A DNA stretch of 64,000 bases from Taibaiella koreensis (GCF_003545715.1 NZ_QVNU01000003.1:558001-622000); one strand, 5' to 3'; positions 44,499 through 53,872 are shown, numbered from the stretch's first letter. The notes: generated from the letters alone by a model not told the origin. Made by a program: numbers and translations.

Positions 44499-45014
44499 AT
44501 GACTCAATCCAATAACCGGATCAAATCCGGAGAATTAGAATTAACAGACAAGGTGGTTGCCATCAACCGCGTGGTGAAAACCACCAAAGGCGGCCGTGCG
44601 TTCAGCTTTTCTGCCCTGGTGGTAGTAGGCAATGGTAACGGTGTGGTAGGTCAGGGTCTGGGTAAGGCCAAGGAAGTAAAAGAAGCGATTGCCAAAGGTA
44701 TTGACGACGCTAAGAAAAACCTGATCAAGGTGCCCGTAATGAACGGTACCGTTCCCCACGATCAGTTTACCAAAGCCGGCGCTGCTAAAGTATTGATCAA
44801 GCCTGCAGCCCACGGTACCGGTGTACTGGCCGGAGGTAGCATGCGTGCTGTACTGGAAGCTGCCGGTTATACCGACGTTCTGGCCAAATCACTGGGTTCT
44901 GCTAACCCGCACAACGTGGTAAAAGCCACAGTTAAAGCGTTGGGCGAAATGCGCGAGCCGATCGAAGTAGCGAAAAAGCGCAACGTAGGCCTGAAAAAAG
45001 TATTCAACGGCTAA
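44499..45014 (+). CDS. rpsE: 30S ribosomal protein S5
   Basis: 171 residues; [48 protein letters not shown] and [29 protein letters not shown]. Part of the mRNA entry and decoding fidelity region. Normal length. Confidence 0.97.
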   Translation: MTQSNNRIKSGELELTDKVVAINRVVKTTKGGRAFSFSALVVVGNGNGVVGQGLGKAKEVKEAIAKGIDDAKKNLIKVPVMNGTVPHDQFTKAGAAKVLIKPAAHGTGVLAGGSMRAVLEAAGYTDVLAKSLGSANPHNVVKATVKALGEMREPIEVAKKRNVGLKKVFNG

Positions 45015-45068
45015 TCCCGCTGATGCTTTAGTAATTTCCCATTTCTCATTTTTCAAAATTTTAGTACA

Positions 45069-45251
45069 ATGGCTAAGATCAAAATAACTCAGGTGAAAAG
45101 CGGCATCGACCGTCCGGAGCGCCAGAAACGCACCCTGCAGGCGCTGGGTCTGCGCAAAATGCACGCTACCGTAGAAGTGGAGGCCACCGCCCAGATCAAA
45201 GGTATGGTAACCAAAGTGCTCCACCTGGTAACCGTAGAAGAGGTAAAATAA
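45069..45251 (+). CDS. rpmD: 50S ribosomal protein L30
   Basis: 60 residues; MAKIKITQVKSGIDRPERQKRTLQALGLRKMHATV is the classic start. Standard length, following rpsE after 54 AT-rich bases. Confidence 0.95.
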   Translation: MAKIKITQVKSGIDRPERQKRTLQALGLRKMHATVEVEATAQIKGMVTKVLHLVTVEEVK

Positions 45252-45392
45252 GCCTTAAACAGTAAGTCAGAAGTAGAACGGTAGCAATCACAAAGCCTTC
45301 GAGCCGATGCTGATTTTTAATGCTGACTTTTTCATTTTTCATTTTTAATGCGAGCGGGAGCGATACCCGCGTAAGTTCAAAAACTAGATACA

Positions 45393-45839
45393 ATGCAATT
45401 ACACAATTTAAAGCCCGCCGAAGGATCTACCCACCACCAGAAACGCGTAGGTCGCGGTGAAGGTAGCGGTCATGGTGTTACTGCCGGTAAAGGTAACAAG
45501 GGTCAGCAAGCCCGTACCGGCTATCAATCCAAGAAAGGTCACGAAGGTGGTCAGATGCCTATCCAGCGCCGTATGCCCAAGCGTGGTTTCAAAAATAGGA
45601 ACCGTGTTGAGTACAAGGCTTTCAACCTGGGTCAGATCGACTACCTGATGGAAAGATACAGCCTGCAGGAGTTCTCCCTGGATGCGCTGTACATCAATGG
45701 TCTGATCAATCGTACCGACCTGGTGAAAGTGCTGGGTACCGGTGAGCTCAAATCCAAAGTAACCGTCAAAGTGAACGCGATCAGCGAAAAAGCGAAAAGT
45801 GCTGTAGAAACTGCCGGTGGTACTGTTGAGCTGATCTAG
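45393..45839 (+). CDS. rplO: 50S ribosomal protein L15
   Basis: 148 residues; MQLHNLKPAEGSTHHQKRVGRGEGSGHG, GNKGQQARTGYQSKKGHEGGQMPIQRRMPKRGFKNRNR. Late assembly protein of the 50S subunit. A 141-base spacer with no gene precedes it. Confidence 0.97.
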   Translation: MQLHNLKPAEGSTHHQKRVGRGEGSGHGVTAGKGNKGQQARTGYQSKKGHEGGQMPIQRRMPKRGFKNRNRVEYKAFNLGQIDYLMERYSLQEFSLDALYINGLINRTDLVKVLGTGELKSKVTVKVNAISEKAKSAVETAGGTVELI

Positions 45840-45983
45840 GTCATTAACAAGTACTTACGTTATTACAAAAGACGCTTTTTAACCAAGTGGTGCTTTAATA
45901 AATGATTATCTTTATTAAAGATTTGGTAAAATGCGTCTTTTGTCGTTTATTCGCAACCTATTTAAAAAAATATTACCGTTTTT

Positions 45984-47315
45984 GTGAAGAAACTTATTGA
46001 AACCCTCAAGAACATCTGGAGCATCGAAGAGCTTCGTAAGCGTATCCTGTTTACGCTGGGCCTGATCCTCGTTTACCGTGTCGGTAGCTATATCGTGCTT
46101 CCCGGAATTAACCCGCTTGTCTTGGGGCAAAGCCAAAGCCAGGAGGGCCTGCTGGGCCTGATCAATATGTTCGCAGGCGGTGCGTTCGGTAATGCTTCGA
46201 TCTTTGCCCTGGGTGTAATGCCTTACATCTCTGCCTCTATCTTTATGCAGTTGGCAGGTATTGTGATCCCACAGTTTGCCAAGATGCAGAAGGAAGAAAG
46301 CGGCCGGAACAAGATGAACCAGTATACGCGTTTCCTCACGGTGCTGGTAACGGTCTTCCAGGCTTCTGCCTACATCGCTTACCTCCGTACGCAAACCAAC
46401 GGTGCTATTGTAACCGATGGCCTTTTATTCTACGTCTCTACCATCGTTGTGCTCACAGCCGGTACCCTGTTTGTTATGTACCTGGGTGAAAAAATCACGG
46501 ATAAAGGTATCGGCAACGGAACTTCCATGATCATCATGGTCGGCATCCTGGCCCGTCTGCCACACTCCCTTGTAGAGGAATTCACCTCTAAGCAGCAAAC
46601 AGACAAGCTTCTGTTTTTCCTGGTAGAGCTTGCTGTATTCGTAGCCGTGATCATCGGCCTCGTACTCCTGACACAAGGTGTGCGCCGCATCCCCCTCAAC
46701 TATGCGCGCCGTATCGTTGGCACCAATGCCGCTAAAGAGATCGGTGGTTCCCGCAACTTTATCCCCCTCAAGGTAAACTCTGCCGGCGTAATGCCTATCA
46801 TCTTCGCTCAGGCGCTGATGTTTATTCCTGCTATGGTCGCCGGCTTTGCTACAGGCGAAGACAGTGGCGGCAACAACTTCATGCGTTCGCTCTCCGATCA
46901 TACCTCCCTGTGGTATAACGTGATCTACGCTGTGCTGGTGATTGCCTTCACCTATTTCTACACCGCGCTCATCTTTAATCCCACCGAGATGGCCGAGAAC
47001 CTGAAGCGTAACAACAGCTTTATCCCCGGTATCAAGCCTGGTCAGCCTACTGCCGATTATATCGGCGCTATTATGGACCGTATTACCTTACCCGGCGCCG
47101 TGTTCCTGGCTGCTGCGGGTATTCTGCCCGGCATCGCTGCCCTTTGCGGCGTTACCAGCGGTTTTGCCAGCTTCTTTGGCGGCACTTCCATGCTGATTGG
47201 TGTGGGCGTTGTGCTCGATACCCTGCAGCAAATTGAAAGCCATCTGTTGATGCGTCACTACGATGGTCTGATGAAGACCGGCCGTATTTCCGGACGCCAA
47301 CCTGTTGCGATCTAA
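45984..47315 (+). CDS. secY: Preprotein translocase subunit SecY
   Basis: 443 residues with ten hydrophobic segments forming the inner-membrane protein-conducting channel used by signal-peptide proteins, including the many T9SS cargoes here. MKKLIETLKNIWSIEELRKRILFTLGLILVYRVGS and the plug/TM2 region GLINMFAGGAFGNASIFALGVMPYISASIF are typical, as is KRNNSFIPGIKPGQPTADYI. The start is GTG at 45984. It ends the spc part of the cluster and is followed by a terminator; map, infA and the alpha operon are not next. Confidence 0.98.
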   Translation: MKKLIETLKNIWSIEELRKRILFTLGLILVYRVGSYIVLPGINPLVLGQSQSQEGLLGLINMFAGGAFGNASIFALGVMPYISASIFMQLAGIVIPQFAKMQKEESGRNKMNQYTRFLTVLVTVFQASAYIAYLRTQTNGAIVTDGLLFYVSTIVVLTAGTLFVMYLGEKITDKGIGNGTSMIIMVGILARLPHSLVEEFTSKQQTDKLLFFLVELAVFVAVIIGLVLLTQGVRRIPLNYARRIVGTNAAKEIGGSRNFIPLKVNSAGVMPIIFAQALMFIPAMVAGFATGEDSGGNNFMRSLSDHTSLWYNVIYAVLVIAFTYFYTALIFNPTEMAENLKRNNSFIPGIKPGQPTADYIGAIMDRITLPGAVFLAAAGILPGIAALCGVTSGFASFFGGTSMLIGVGVVLDTLQQIESHLLMRHYDGLMKTGRISGRQPVAI

Positions 47316-47335
47316 ATGATAGTTTAATATATGTG

Positions 47336-47366
47336 AAAAGCGCCTCAACACCGGGGCGCTTTTTTC
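47336..47366 (+). terminator. Rho-independent terminator after secY
   Basis: AAAAGCGCC (47336-47344) pairs with GGCGCTTTT (47355-47363), with six T in all. It lies 21 bases past the secY stop, and its presence explains why the next gene is a separate unit. Confidence 0.85.
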
Positions 47367-47382
47367 ATTTATATTTGTACCT

Positions 47383-48135
47383 ATGCTCAAGATGATAAGC
47401 TTATTTTTAGAACACCTGGGACGGTATACGCTCATGCTCAAAGGCATGTTCAGCCGGCCCGAGAATGGTAAGGTGTATTGGAAGGAGTTCATGCATCAAT
47501 GCATCGATATCGGTTTCCGGTCCCTGCCCATCGTTATTATCATTTCGGTATTCCTGGGTGCGGTAATGACCGTGCAGACGGCCTATCAGCTCATCAGTCC
47601 CATTATCCCCAAGTACGTTATGGCCCAGGTTGTAAGGGACTCTGTTATCCTCGAGCTTTCCCCCACCATCATCTGCATAGTGCTGGCAGGTGTGGTTGGA
47701 TCCAAGATCGCGTCCGAGCTGGGCAATATGCGGGTAAGCGAGCAGATCGATGCCCTGGAGATCATGGGGATCAATACCAAATCCTACCTGGTAATGCCCA
47801 AACTGATTTCTGCCCTCATCATGATCCCCTGCCTCATTGTGATCGCGATCACGCTCAGTCTGGCCGGTGGCTTTGTTACAGGACTGCTTACAGGTATCAT
47901 GTCCAGCGAGCAGTATACCTATGGCCTGGTCGAAGGGTTCAAATCATTTGGTATACTGGTGGCCATGGTCAAAGCCTTTACTTTTGCCTTCATCATTGCT
48001 TCCGTGCCTGCCTATTATGGCTATAATGTAGAGGGCGGCGCACTTGAGATCGGACGCTCATCTACCACTTCTGTGGTGGTCAGTTGTATCATGATCCTTT
48101 TTGCCGATTACGTGATCACTATGCTGATGCTATAA
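47383..48135 (+). CDS. MlaE-family ABC transporter permease
   Basis: A 250-residue inner-membrane protein with about six hydrophobic segments (PIVIIISVFLGAVMTVQTAYQL, LSPTIICIVLAGVVGSKIASELG, LIMIPCLIVIAITLSLAGGF, CIMILFADYVITMLML). The conserved SKIASELGNMRVSEQIDALEIMGIN loop is the MlaE/YrbE signature. Such permeases work with an ATPase (MlaF) and an MCE-domain protein (MlaD) in lipid transport between membranes. Neither partner is adjacent in this window, so their location is unknown. The next gene starts two bases after its stop. Confidence 0.92.
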   Translation: MLKMISLFLEHLGRYTLMLKGMFSRPENGKVYWKEFMHQCIDIGFRSLPIVIIISVFLGAVMTVQTAYQLISPIIPKYVMAQVVRDSVILELSPTIICIVLAGVVGSKIASELGNMRVSEQIDALEIMGINTKSYLVMPKLISALIMIPCLIVIAITLSLAGGFVTGLLTGIMSSEQYTYGLVEGFKSFGILVAMVKAFTFAFIIASVPAYYGYNVEGGALEIGRSSTTSVVVSCIMILFADYVITMLML

Positions 48136-48136
48136 C

Positions 48137-48681
48137 ATGCCGGTGTCTCCTTATCTTTTCACCACCGAGCGTCTTGGCTTCCGTACCTGGACCGACGAAG
48201 ATCTGCCGGCTATGGCCGCGATCAACGGCGACCCCGCTGTGATGCGGCATTTTCCTGCATTACAAACTATGGCCGAAACGGCTGCGGCGCTGCAGCGCTT
48301 CCGCAATATGTATGCCGAAAAGGGCTATTGCTTCTATGCTGTAGAGACCTTGAATGAGAAACAGTTCATTGGGTTTATCGGCCTGTCCTGGATCACTTAC
48401 GAGGCGCCGTTCACACCCTGTACCGAGATCGGCTGGCGGCTTTCTGCAGCATCATGGGGCAAAGGCTATGCCACTGAAGGTGCGAAGAGATGCCTGGAGC
48501 ATGCTTTTCATACACTAAAGCTGGATAACATCAAAGCGGTTGCCCCATTGGTCAATGAGCCTTCCATTAGGGTAATGCAGAAAAGTGGCATGAAACCGCT
48601 CTTGAATTTGAGCATCCTATGCTGGCCGGCAGTCCCCGGTTACAGCCTTGCGTTTGCTACGAGACAAACAGGTCCTGGTAG
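48137..48681 (+). pseudogene. GNAT (RimJ/RimL-type) acetyltransferase, frameshifted
   Basis: An acetyltransferase of about 180 codons. The N-terminal part is normal: LFTTERLGFRTWTDEDLPAM, FIGFIGLSWITYEAPF, and the acetyl-CoA loop region RLSAASWGKGYATEGAKRCLEHAF. The frame from 48137 loses family resemblance after KSGMKP. A one-base frame change around 48580-48604 restores the expected end (LEFEHPMLAGSPRLQPC, VCYETNRSW) and stops at TAG 48679-48681. The frame as written instead runs on to 48745 with an unrelated tail. It is either a real frameshift or a sequencing error. The gene lies two bases after the MlaE-like gene. Confidence 0.7.
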
Positions 48682-48871
48682 TGTAAAAGGTATGGTGTGC
48701 GCTATGGTTGGCTACAGGCCCTATATCGCGGCGTCCTGTGATTAGCTTCCAACTGCTCTAGCCACGCTCATCTTCCAAAAGTAGAAGCTCCGGACCGTAC
48801 TTCAAATAGCCTCCGTGCCAGCCCTGCCGCTTGCACCCGTTGTGCAGGATGAACCCATACAACCGCCGGCC

Positions 48872-50830
48872 TTATTTTGGGGTAGTGTCGGCCCGGTCCT
48901 TTACATAACGGTCATATGCCGACATGTCTTTGTTGGCTTCGTAGGGGATGCTGCCCGCAGGGTAGGCCGTTTGAATAGGATCCTGTAGCGGCGCAGGCAG
49001 GGAATGGTTGTCTTGCCGGCCCAGCTTGATCTTACAGGAAATTACTTTTGTGGTGCTGCGATCTGCGTAGCCCCCCAGGTTATCCTGGCGCAGATAGATC
49101 GTGTACGTACCGTCTGCTGTTGGTTCGAAGCTACGGGCCAGGCCATAAGCATGGGGCTGCCAGCTGCCATCGGGGTTCTGTATATGCCAGGTGTAGAGCG
49201 TCGTATGGTCTGCCCCCTGTACCCGGAATGTATAAGACTTCTTTTCAGGTATTTCATCCCCCACACGCTCAATAAAGATCATCGCCTCATTTGCCGGTGA
49301 CCATTGTGCCGCTACGGCCCGCATGACCGGGTCTTCATCTGCCAGCAGATAAGAAGCGCCGGCAGTAGGATTATGCCCGCTGAGATAACGGTCGCCGTTT
49401 TCAGGCATCGGGATGAGCAGCAGGCCGGGTGCCGTCATAAAGCCGAAGCCATTGTGATACTGCCTGAGCCGGCCTATCGCATCGCTGATCCAGAACGCTC
49501 TGCAGGGCGCTCCTATCTTTTGCGCAAACCATTTGGTGTCGTCCCAGCCCCAAGTACCCCATTGCGGATTCGGATCACAGCCCGATGAGGCCTTGCCCGT
49601 ATCGGGGTGGTTGCCGGGGCCGAAATCGAAATAAGTATTATAGGGCTGAAAGGGTGTATAGGTGCCATATACCGGCTGGTAACCGCCCGAATTGCCCTGC
49701 GCGCAAAGCACGCAGGAGTCGATCACAGCAGGAAAGCCTTCGCCGGCACAAGGTGTATGGCTGAGGTAATCGACTGGTACCGTATTACAGTTAAAATCGC
49801 CGCAAACCTCCGGCCCGGTAACTTCCCTGATACGCAGTGCCCGGCTATCGTAATCGAACATAAAGGTATCGGTACCCGGGTATTTCAGCGCTCTGAAGTT
49901 CTCTTGGGTCAACAGAACAAAGGTATGCCTGGAACGGGCATAAGCCCTGATCGCGGCCAGGACGGTAGCGGTATGCTTGTATCGGGGCTGGTCGAGGCGT
50001 CCCCATTCATTCAGCTGACCCATATGGATCGACTTATAGCCCATGTCGATATACATCCTGGCCAGATAGTAGAACCACATCCTGGCTTCTATCCGGGTAA
50101 TGTCGGGACAATCGGCGAGTGGCAGCTTTCGTTTCTTGTTCCTGATGCGGTCAAAATCGAAATGGAGATCTGTACGCGCATTGCCCCCGGCGTCGAGGTA
50201 ATATTTTTTTTCAAATCCTTTTTCATTCCTGCAGGCCATAATAATAGCAACGGGAATCGGAACCACATTCACCCCTTTTTCAATATGCTCCAGGATCGTT
50301 CCCTGGATTACCGGTCTTTGTAGCCCCTGACAATCGTAGGCGGCATTAATATCGATGACCAATTGCTGCATACCCCGGTAAAAGGCAGTGCCGGGTCTCA
50401 GTACATCGTCTCTGCCCCAGGTATTGACCGCCCTGAGGATGATCGAGGCTTTAAGACCGGTCATCGCTTTGATCACACTGCAATATTTTTCGGGGCAGTA
50501 ATTCCCATAGCACCTGTCGTAGGGTGGTGTGCAGTTGACCGGCGTTAAGTCGGGCGGGATTGCCTGCTCCTCGTAGCGGCCGCCTTCCGTGCCAATCCAG
50601 CCCCAGCACCGGCCAGGTGTGATCCAGGACGACAATCCCTCAGCATTAAAGCTACGGGCGATCTGCCGGGCAATGCCGGCGCACCAGGCGTCATCGACCG
50701 AAGCATCTACGCCTTTGGGGCAGCTGATACCTACGAGACCTGCAGCATGCAGACAAGGCGATACTTCCTGGCAGAAGAGCGGGCAGGTAATCAGGAAGCT
50801 TAAGCATGCGGTCAGGAAAATTCTGAACAT
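48872..50830 (-). CDS. Large secreted protein of unknown function
   Basis: A 652-residue protein from the ATG at 50830 (signal peptide MFRIFLTACLSFLITCPLFCQ, about 21 residues); an upstream in-frame ATG at 50893 adds 21 residues without an export signal. I recognise no family. Features: many cysteines in the first third (CWGWIG, CTPPYDRCYGNYCPEKYC), ARMWFYYLARMYIDMGYKSIHMGQLNEWG and FMFDYDSRALRI, which could belong to a TIM-barrel-like enzyme, and a C-terminal part that may be a beta-sandwich (KSYTFRVQGADHTTLYTWHIQN). No T9SS tail is visible. A glycosidase-like role is only a guess. It is located downstream of priA on the same strand, 63 bases after the priA stop. Confidence 0.75.
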   Translation of the reverse strand: MFRIFLTACLSFLITCPLFCQEVSPCLHAAGLVGISCPKGVDASVDDAWCAGIARQIARSFNAEGLSSWITPGRCWGWIGTEGGRYEEQAIPPDLTPVNCTPPYDRCYGNYCPEKYCSVIKAMTGLKASIILRAVNTWGRDDVLRPGTAFYRGMQQLVIDINAAYDCQGLQRPVIQGTILEHIEKGVNVVPIPVAIIMACRNEKGFEKKYYLDAGGNARTDLHFDFDRIRNKKRKLPLADCPDITRIEARMWFYYLARMYIDMGYKSIHMGQLNEWGRLDQPRYKHTATVLAAIRAYARSRHTFVLLTQENFRALKYPGTDTFMFDYDSRALRIREVTGPEVCGDFNCNTVPVDYLSHTPCAGEGFPAVIDSCVLCAQGNSGGYQPVYGTYTPFQPYNTYFDFGPGNHPDTGKASSGCDPNPQWGTWGWDDTKWFAQKIGAPCRAFWISDAIGRLRQYHNGFGFMTAPGLLLIPMPENGDRYLSGHNPTAGASYLLADEDPVMRAVAAQWSPANEAMIFIERVGDEIPEKKSYTFRVQGADHTTLYTWHIQNPDGSWQPHAYGLARSFEPTADGTYTIYLRQDNLGGYADRSTTKVISCKIKLGRQDNHSLPAPLQDPIQTAYPAGSIPYEANKDMSAYDRYVKDRADTTPK

Positions 50831-50893
50831 AGATAAGGATACCGGAGGACTTCGCTGAAAGGCGTGCCGGTTGGATAAAGATAAGGAACACAA

Positions 50894-53332
50894 CTATACA
50901 GGATCTACATCTGTAATGATCTGCAAAGCCGAATTACCTCGCTTTTGCAGCACGGAATTAATAGCCACAGCAATCTGCTCTTTGGCCTGGCGCAGGAATT
51001 GGTTGTCCCTGGGCAGCTTCAGCCATAGCTCCTGGAGGTAGTAGTTGCGCACGCGGGGTACCAGCGCAGGCGCTGGCCCCTGGATATCGATACCCTTTAT
51101 CAGCAGCAATGCTTCGGCCAGCGATACGGCAGCCGATGCCGTGCGCTCCTCATCGCGATGCCGGCAGGTGAGTTTGATCATACGGCTATATGGTGGATAG
51201 CCGAATTGTTGACGGGACGCCGATTCGGTTTGGTAGAAGGAGCGGAAATCGTGCTCTTTTACCCATTGCAGCACGGGATGCTTCAGGTCGTAGCTCTGGA
51301 TGATCACCTGACCTTTCCCGTCCAGCCGGCCGGCACGCCCGCTTACCTGCTCCATCAGCTGAAAAGCCCGCTCGTTGACCCTGAAGTCGGGATAGCTGAG
51401 TAGGCTATCGGCGCTTAGAATACCTACCAGGCCTACGTTTTCAAAGTCCAACCCTTTTACGATCATTTGTGTGCCCACCAGGATATCGATACGACCCTTT
51501 GTGAAATCTTCGATCAGCTGCGACATCTTGTTCTTTCCCTTTACACTGTCCCAATCCATCCGGGCCGTCTTTACTTTGGGAAAGATGCGCTGAAGCTCTT
51601 CTTCGATCTTTTCGGTTCCGAAGCTCCTGGCCACGATCTTCATGTGACCGCATTGCGGGCAATGCTTGAATGGCGCCGACCGGGTACCGCAATAATGGCA
51701 ATGCAACTTGTCGGTGGCCTTATGGTAAGTAAGCGATACGTCGCAGTTTTTGCAGTGCGCCACCCAGCCACAGGAGCCGCATATGAGAAAAGGCGCGTAG
51801 CCCCGTTTGTTCTGGAAAAGGATCACTTGTTTGCCGGCCGACAAGGTAGCCGTGATCCTGTCCAGCAGGTTGGTAGTCAATAATGGAGATAAGGCCGCTT
51901 GCACATTCTTAGCCGAGACGATCTCGATATCGGGTAGTGAAATGCCCCTGTAGCGTTGTTTTAGCTGTACATAAGCATACTTGCCCTGCTGGGCGTTAGC
52001 CGTACTTTCCAGCGATGGGGTGGCCGAGCCCAGCAGCACCTTTGCCTTGTGCAGACCGGCCAGGTATACCGCGGCATCGCGGGCATGGAAACGCGGCGCC
52101 GGATCGTATTGCTTATAGGAGGGATCATGCTCCTCGTCAACGATAATATAGCCCAGGTCTTTAAAGGGCAGCCACAGCGCCGAACGCGGACCAATGATCG
52201 CTTTAAATTTGCCTTCCTTTACCTTATTCCATATCTCTACCCGCTCGTTGTTGGTAAAGCGGGAATGGTATACGCCCAGCTCATCGCCGAAGTAGGCCCG
52301 CAGCCGGTTTACCACCTGCGTGGTGAGCGCGATCTCAGGCAGCAGGAACAATGCCTGCCTGCCCTGTTCCAGAGCCTCTTTGATGAGCCGCACATAGATA
52401 AGGGTCTTACCGCTACCGGTAACACCATGCAGCAAGGCAACATTATGCTTTTCCCAGCCCAGGCGTACCTGGTCCAACGCCGTCTGTTGCTCCGGGCTGA
52501 GGCTGAAAGCAGAGGGGCTTTTTTGTTCCAGAAGGCCCACGCGGTCCACGGGAATGTATTCCGAACGCAGCACGCCTTTATCGATAAGACTGTTCAGCTG
52601 GGAGGCTGTAGCGTTAGCTTTTTTGAGGAGCGCAGGTACGGCAACAGCAGTTTCCTGTTGTCGTAATTGGAAAAAAGTCATGAGTAATACCAGCTGTTTG
52701 GGCGCTTTCTCCAGGTCGCGGAAGAGCAGGTTGAGCAGCTCCTCTTTTTCATACAGGCTTTCCAGGAATACGTAGCGCTCCACCTTGGCTTTATAGCGCT
52801 CTTCCAGTATTTCGGCTACAGTGGCTACTTCCCGCTCCAGCAGTTCGTTGATGGCTTTCGCCGTATTCTTTCCTTCCAGCAGCTGGCGTACTTCGCCAAT
52901 GGTAAGCTGTTTGCGGATATGCAGCGCTTCTGCAAGAATGAAGGCGGCATCGCTTAGATTGAGCGGCGGCTCGCTAAAAGCCTCGTTCCAGATAAGCAGC
53001 GACTCGCTCATGAGCTTAAGATGGGCCGGCAGTGCGGCATTCATCACCTCGCCTATACCACAGAGATAATACTGCGCTACCCATTGCCAAAATTGCAGCT
53101 GCAGCGGATAGACTACCGGGTCTTCGTCGATCACATTGCGTATAGGCTTTACGGCGTAGCTTTCGGGCCGGAAATCGTGTGTTTGCAGCACAATGCCGGA
53201 ATAGATCTTATTGCGCCCCAGGCTTACCTCTACGCGCATGCCGGGCAAGAGCTTATTCTGCCATTGCAGGGGAATGCCATAAGTAAGCGTGCGGGGAAGA
53301 TTAAGCGGTAATATTACGTCGGCGAACTGCAA
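50894..53332 (-). CDS. priA: Primosomal replication restart helicase PriA
   Basis: An 812-residue DNA helicase that reloads the replisome at stalled forks. The N-terminal DNA-binding domain starts MQFADVILPLNLPRTLTY. The helicase core has HGVTGSGKTL (Walker A, near residue 300), then VDEEHDPSYKQYDP (DEEH box, near residue 397). The zinc-binding Cys set is CGSCGWVAHCKNCDVSL and CHYCGTRSAPFKHCPQCG (about 510-560). Helicase motifs IV-VI follow (MDWDSVKGKNKM, VGTQMIVKGLDFENV, QVSGRAGR). The start is TTG at 53332; no ATG fits. The secreted protein gene follows on the same strand. Confidence 0.96.
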   Translation of the reverse strand: MQFADVILPLNLPRTLTYGIPLQWQNKLLPGMRVEVSLGRNKIYSGIVLQTHDFRPESYAVKPIRNVIDEDPVVYPLQLQFWQWVAQYYLCGIGEVMNAALPAHLKLMSESLLIWNEAFSEPPLNLSDAAFILAEALHIRKQLTIGEVRQLLEGKNTAKAINELLEREVATVAEILEERYKAKVERYVFLESLYEKEELLNLLFRDLEKAPKQLVLLMTFFQLRQQETAVAVPALLKKANATASQLNSLIDKGVLRSEYIPVDRVGLLEQKSPSAFSLSPEQQTALDQVRLGWEKHNVALLHGVTGSGKTLIYVRLIKEALEQGRQALFLLPEIALTTQVVNRLRAYFGDELGVYHSRFTNNERVEIWNKVKEGKFKAIIGPRSALWLPFKDLGYIIVDEEHDPSYKQYDPAPRFHARDAAVYLAGLHKAKVLLGSATPSLESTANAQQGKYAYVQLKQRYRGISLPDIEIVSAKNVQAALSPLLTTNLLDRITATLSAGKQVILFQNKRGYAPFLICGSCGWVAHCKNCDVSLTYHKATDKLHCHYCGTRSAPFKHCPQCGHMKIVARSFGTEKIEEELQRIFPKVKTARMDWDSVKGKNKMSQLIEDFTKGRIDILVGTQMIVKGLDFENVGLVGILSADSLLSYPDFRVNERAFQLMEQVSGRAGRLDGKGQVIIQSYDLKHPVLQWVKEHDFRSFYQTESASRQQFGYPPYSRMIKLTCRHRDEERTASAAVSLAEALLLIKGIDIQGPAPALVPRVRNYYLQELWLKLPRDNQFLRQAKEQIAVAINSVLQKRGNSALQIITDVDPV

Positions 53333-53491
53333 GACGGGTATGAATTTAGCCTTGCAAGTTACGGATAAAACCAGGACCGGTCAAGTAACGGGCAATAGGC
53401 AAGTCCTATAAGGTTTTCAAAGCGTTGCGGCTTAGGTTCGATCCGGGAAAAGCAAAGCCAGGTAAAGGCGGCAGCTTAATCCTTCACAAAA

Positions 53492-53620
53492 TTGCTCCGT
53501 AGGAGCAAAATGCCTGTCGGATAAATAAACCAGCTATGGTCTTGCTCCATAGGAGCAAAATGTCTGTAGGATAAATAAACCAGCTATGGTCTTGCTCCAT
53601 AGGAGCAAAATGTCTGTAGG
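53492..53620. repeat. 50-bp tandem repeat with palindromic core
   Basis: Two identical 50-base units (53521-53570 and 53571-53620) follow a partial copy (53492-53520 with three mismatches). Each contains TTGCTCC, one base, TAGGAGCAA, a short inverted repeat, then AATGTCTGTAGG. A fragment, GTAGGAGCAAAATG, continues at 53617. The repeats are contiguous without spacers, so this is not a CRISPR array. It sits in the 369-base gap upstream of priA, ahead of the DUF4295 terminator. Confidence 0.85.
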
Positions 53621-53636
53621 AGCAAAATGGTTGTAA

Positions 53637-53670
53637 CAAAAAAAAGCAAACCCCTTGAGGCTTGCTTTTT
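53637..53670 (-). terminator. Terminator of the rpmB-rpmG-DUF4295 operon
   Basis: AAAAAGCAA (53641-53649) pairs with TTGCTTTTT (53662-53670), with two further C-G pairs inside. On the minus strand the stem ends in eight T. It lies 32 bases past the DUF4295 stop. Confidence 0.8.
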
Positions 53671-53701
53671 CGATTACCCAAAAATCGATGTGGGGAAAAA
53701 A

Positions 53702-53872
53702 TTACTTCGCTTCGAAGAAATCCTTCACTTTGTCTTTATGAATGATCGCTTCCTTGAAAGAATAAGCGCCTGTTTTGGGGCTACGAACGGTTTTGATCAC
53801 CTTCGTATAGTTCTTTGCCTCCAGGTTAGCTTTCGGGTCTTTCTTGATCGCGGTTTTTGCTGCTTTAGCCAT
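53702..53872 (-). CDS. DUF4295-family small basic protein
   Basis: A 56-residue protein read from the ATG at 53872: MAKAAKTAIKKDPKANLEAK, then NYTKVIKTVRSPKTGAYSFK, ending HKDKVKDFFEAK. It matches the Bacteroidota DUF4295 family, which is found next to rpmB and rpmG and is believed to be a ribosome-associated protein; the precise role is unknown. It follows rpmG after 93 bases on the same strand and ends at the operon terminator. It is easy to miss because of its size; a longer reading frame on the opposite strand is a shadow. Confidence 0.9.
   Translation of the reverse strand: MAKAAKTAIKKDPKANLEAKNYTKVIKTVRSPKTGAYSFKEAIIHKDKVKDFFEAK

Noticed and set aside
48682-48745. The long tail of the acetyltransferase frame to 48745
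   Set aside because: It lies past the family end and lacks similarity; the shifted frame gives the expected terminus.
53435-53444. A T-loop-like GGTTCGATCC as a sign of a tRNA
   Set aside because: No acceptor, D or anticodon stems can be paired around it.
53492-53620. CRISPR-like repeats
   Set aside because: The 50-base units are contiguous without spacers, and no cas gene is nearby.
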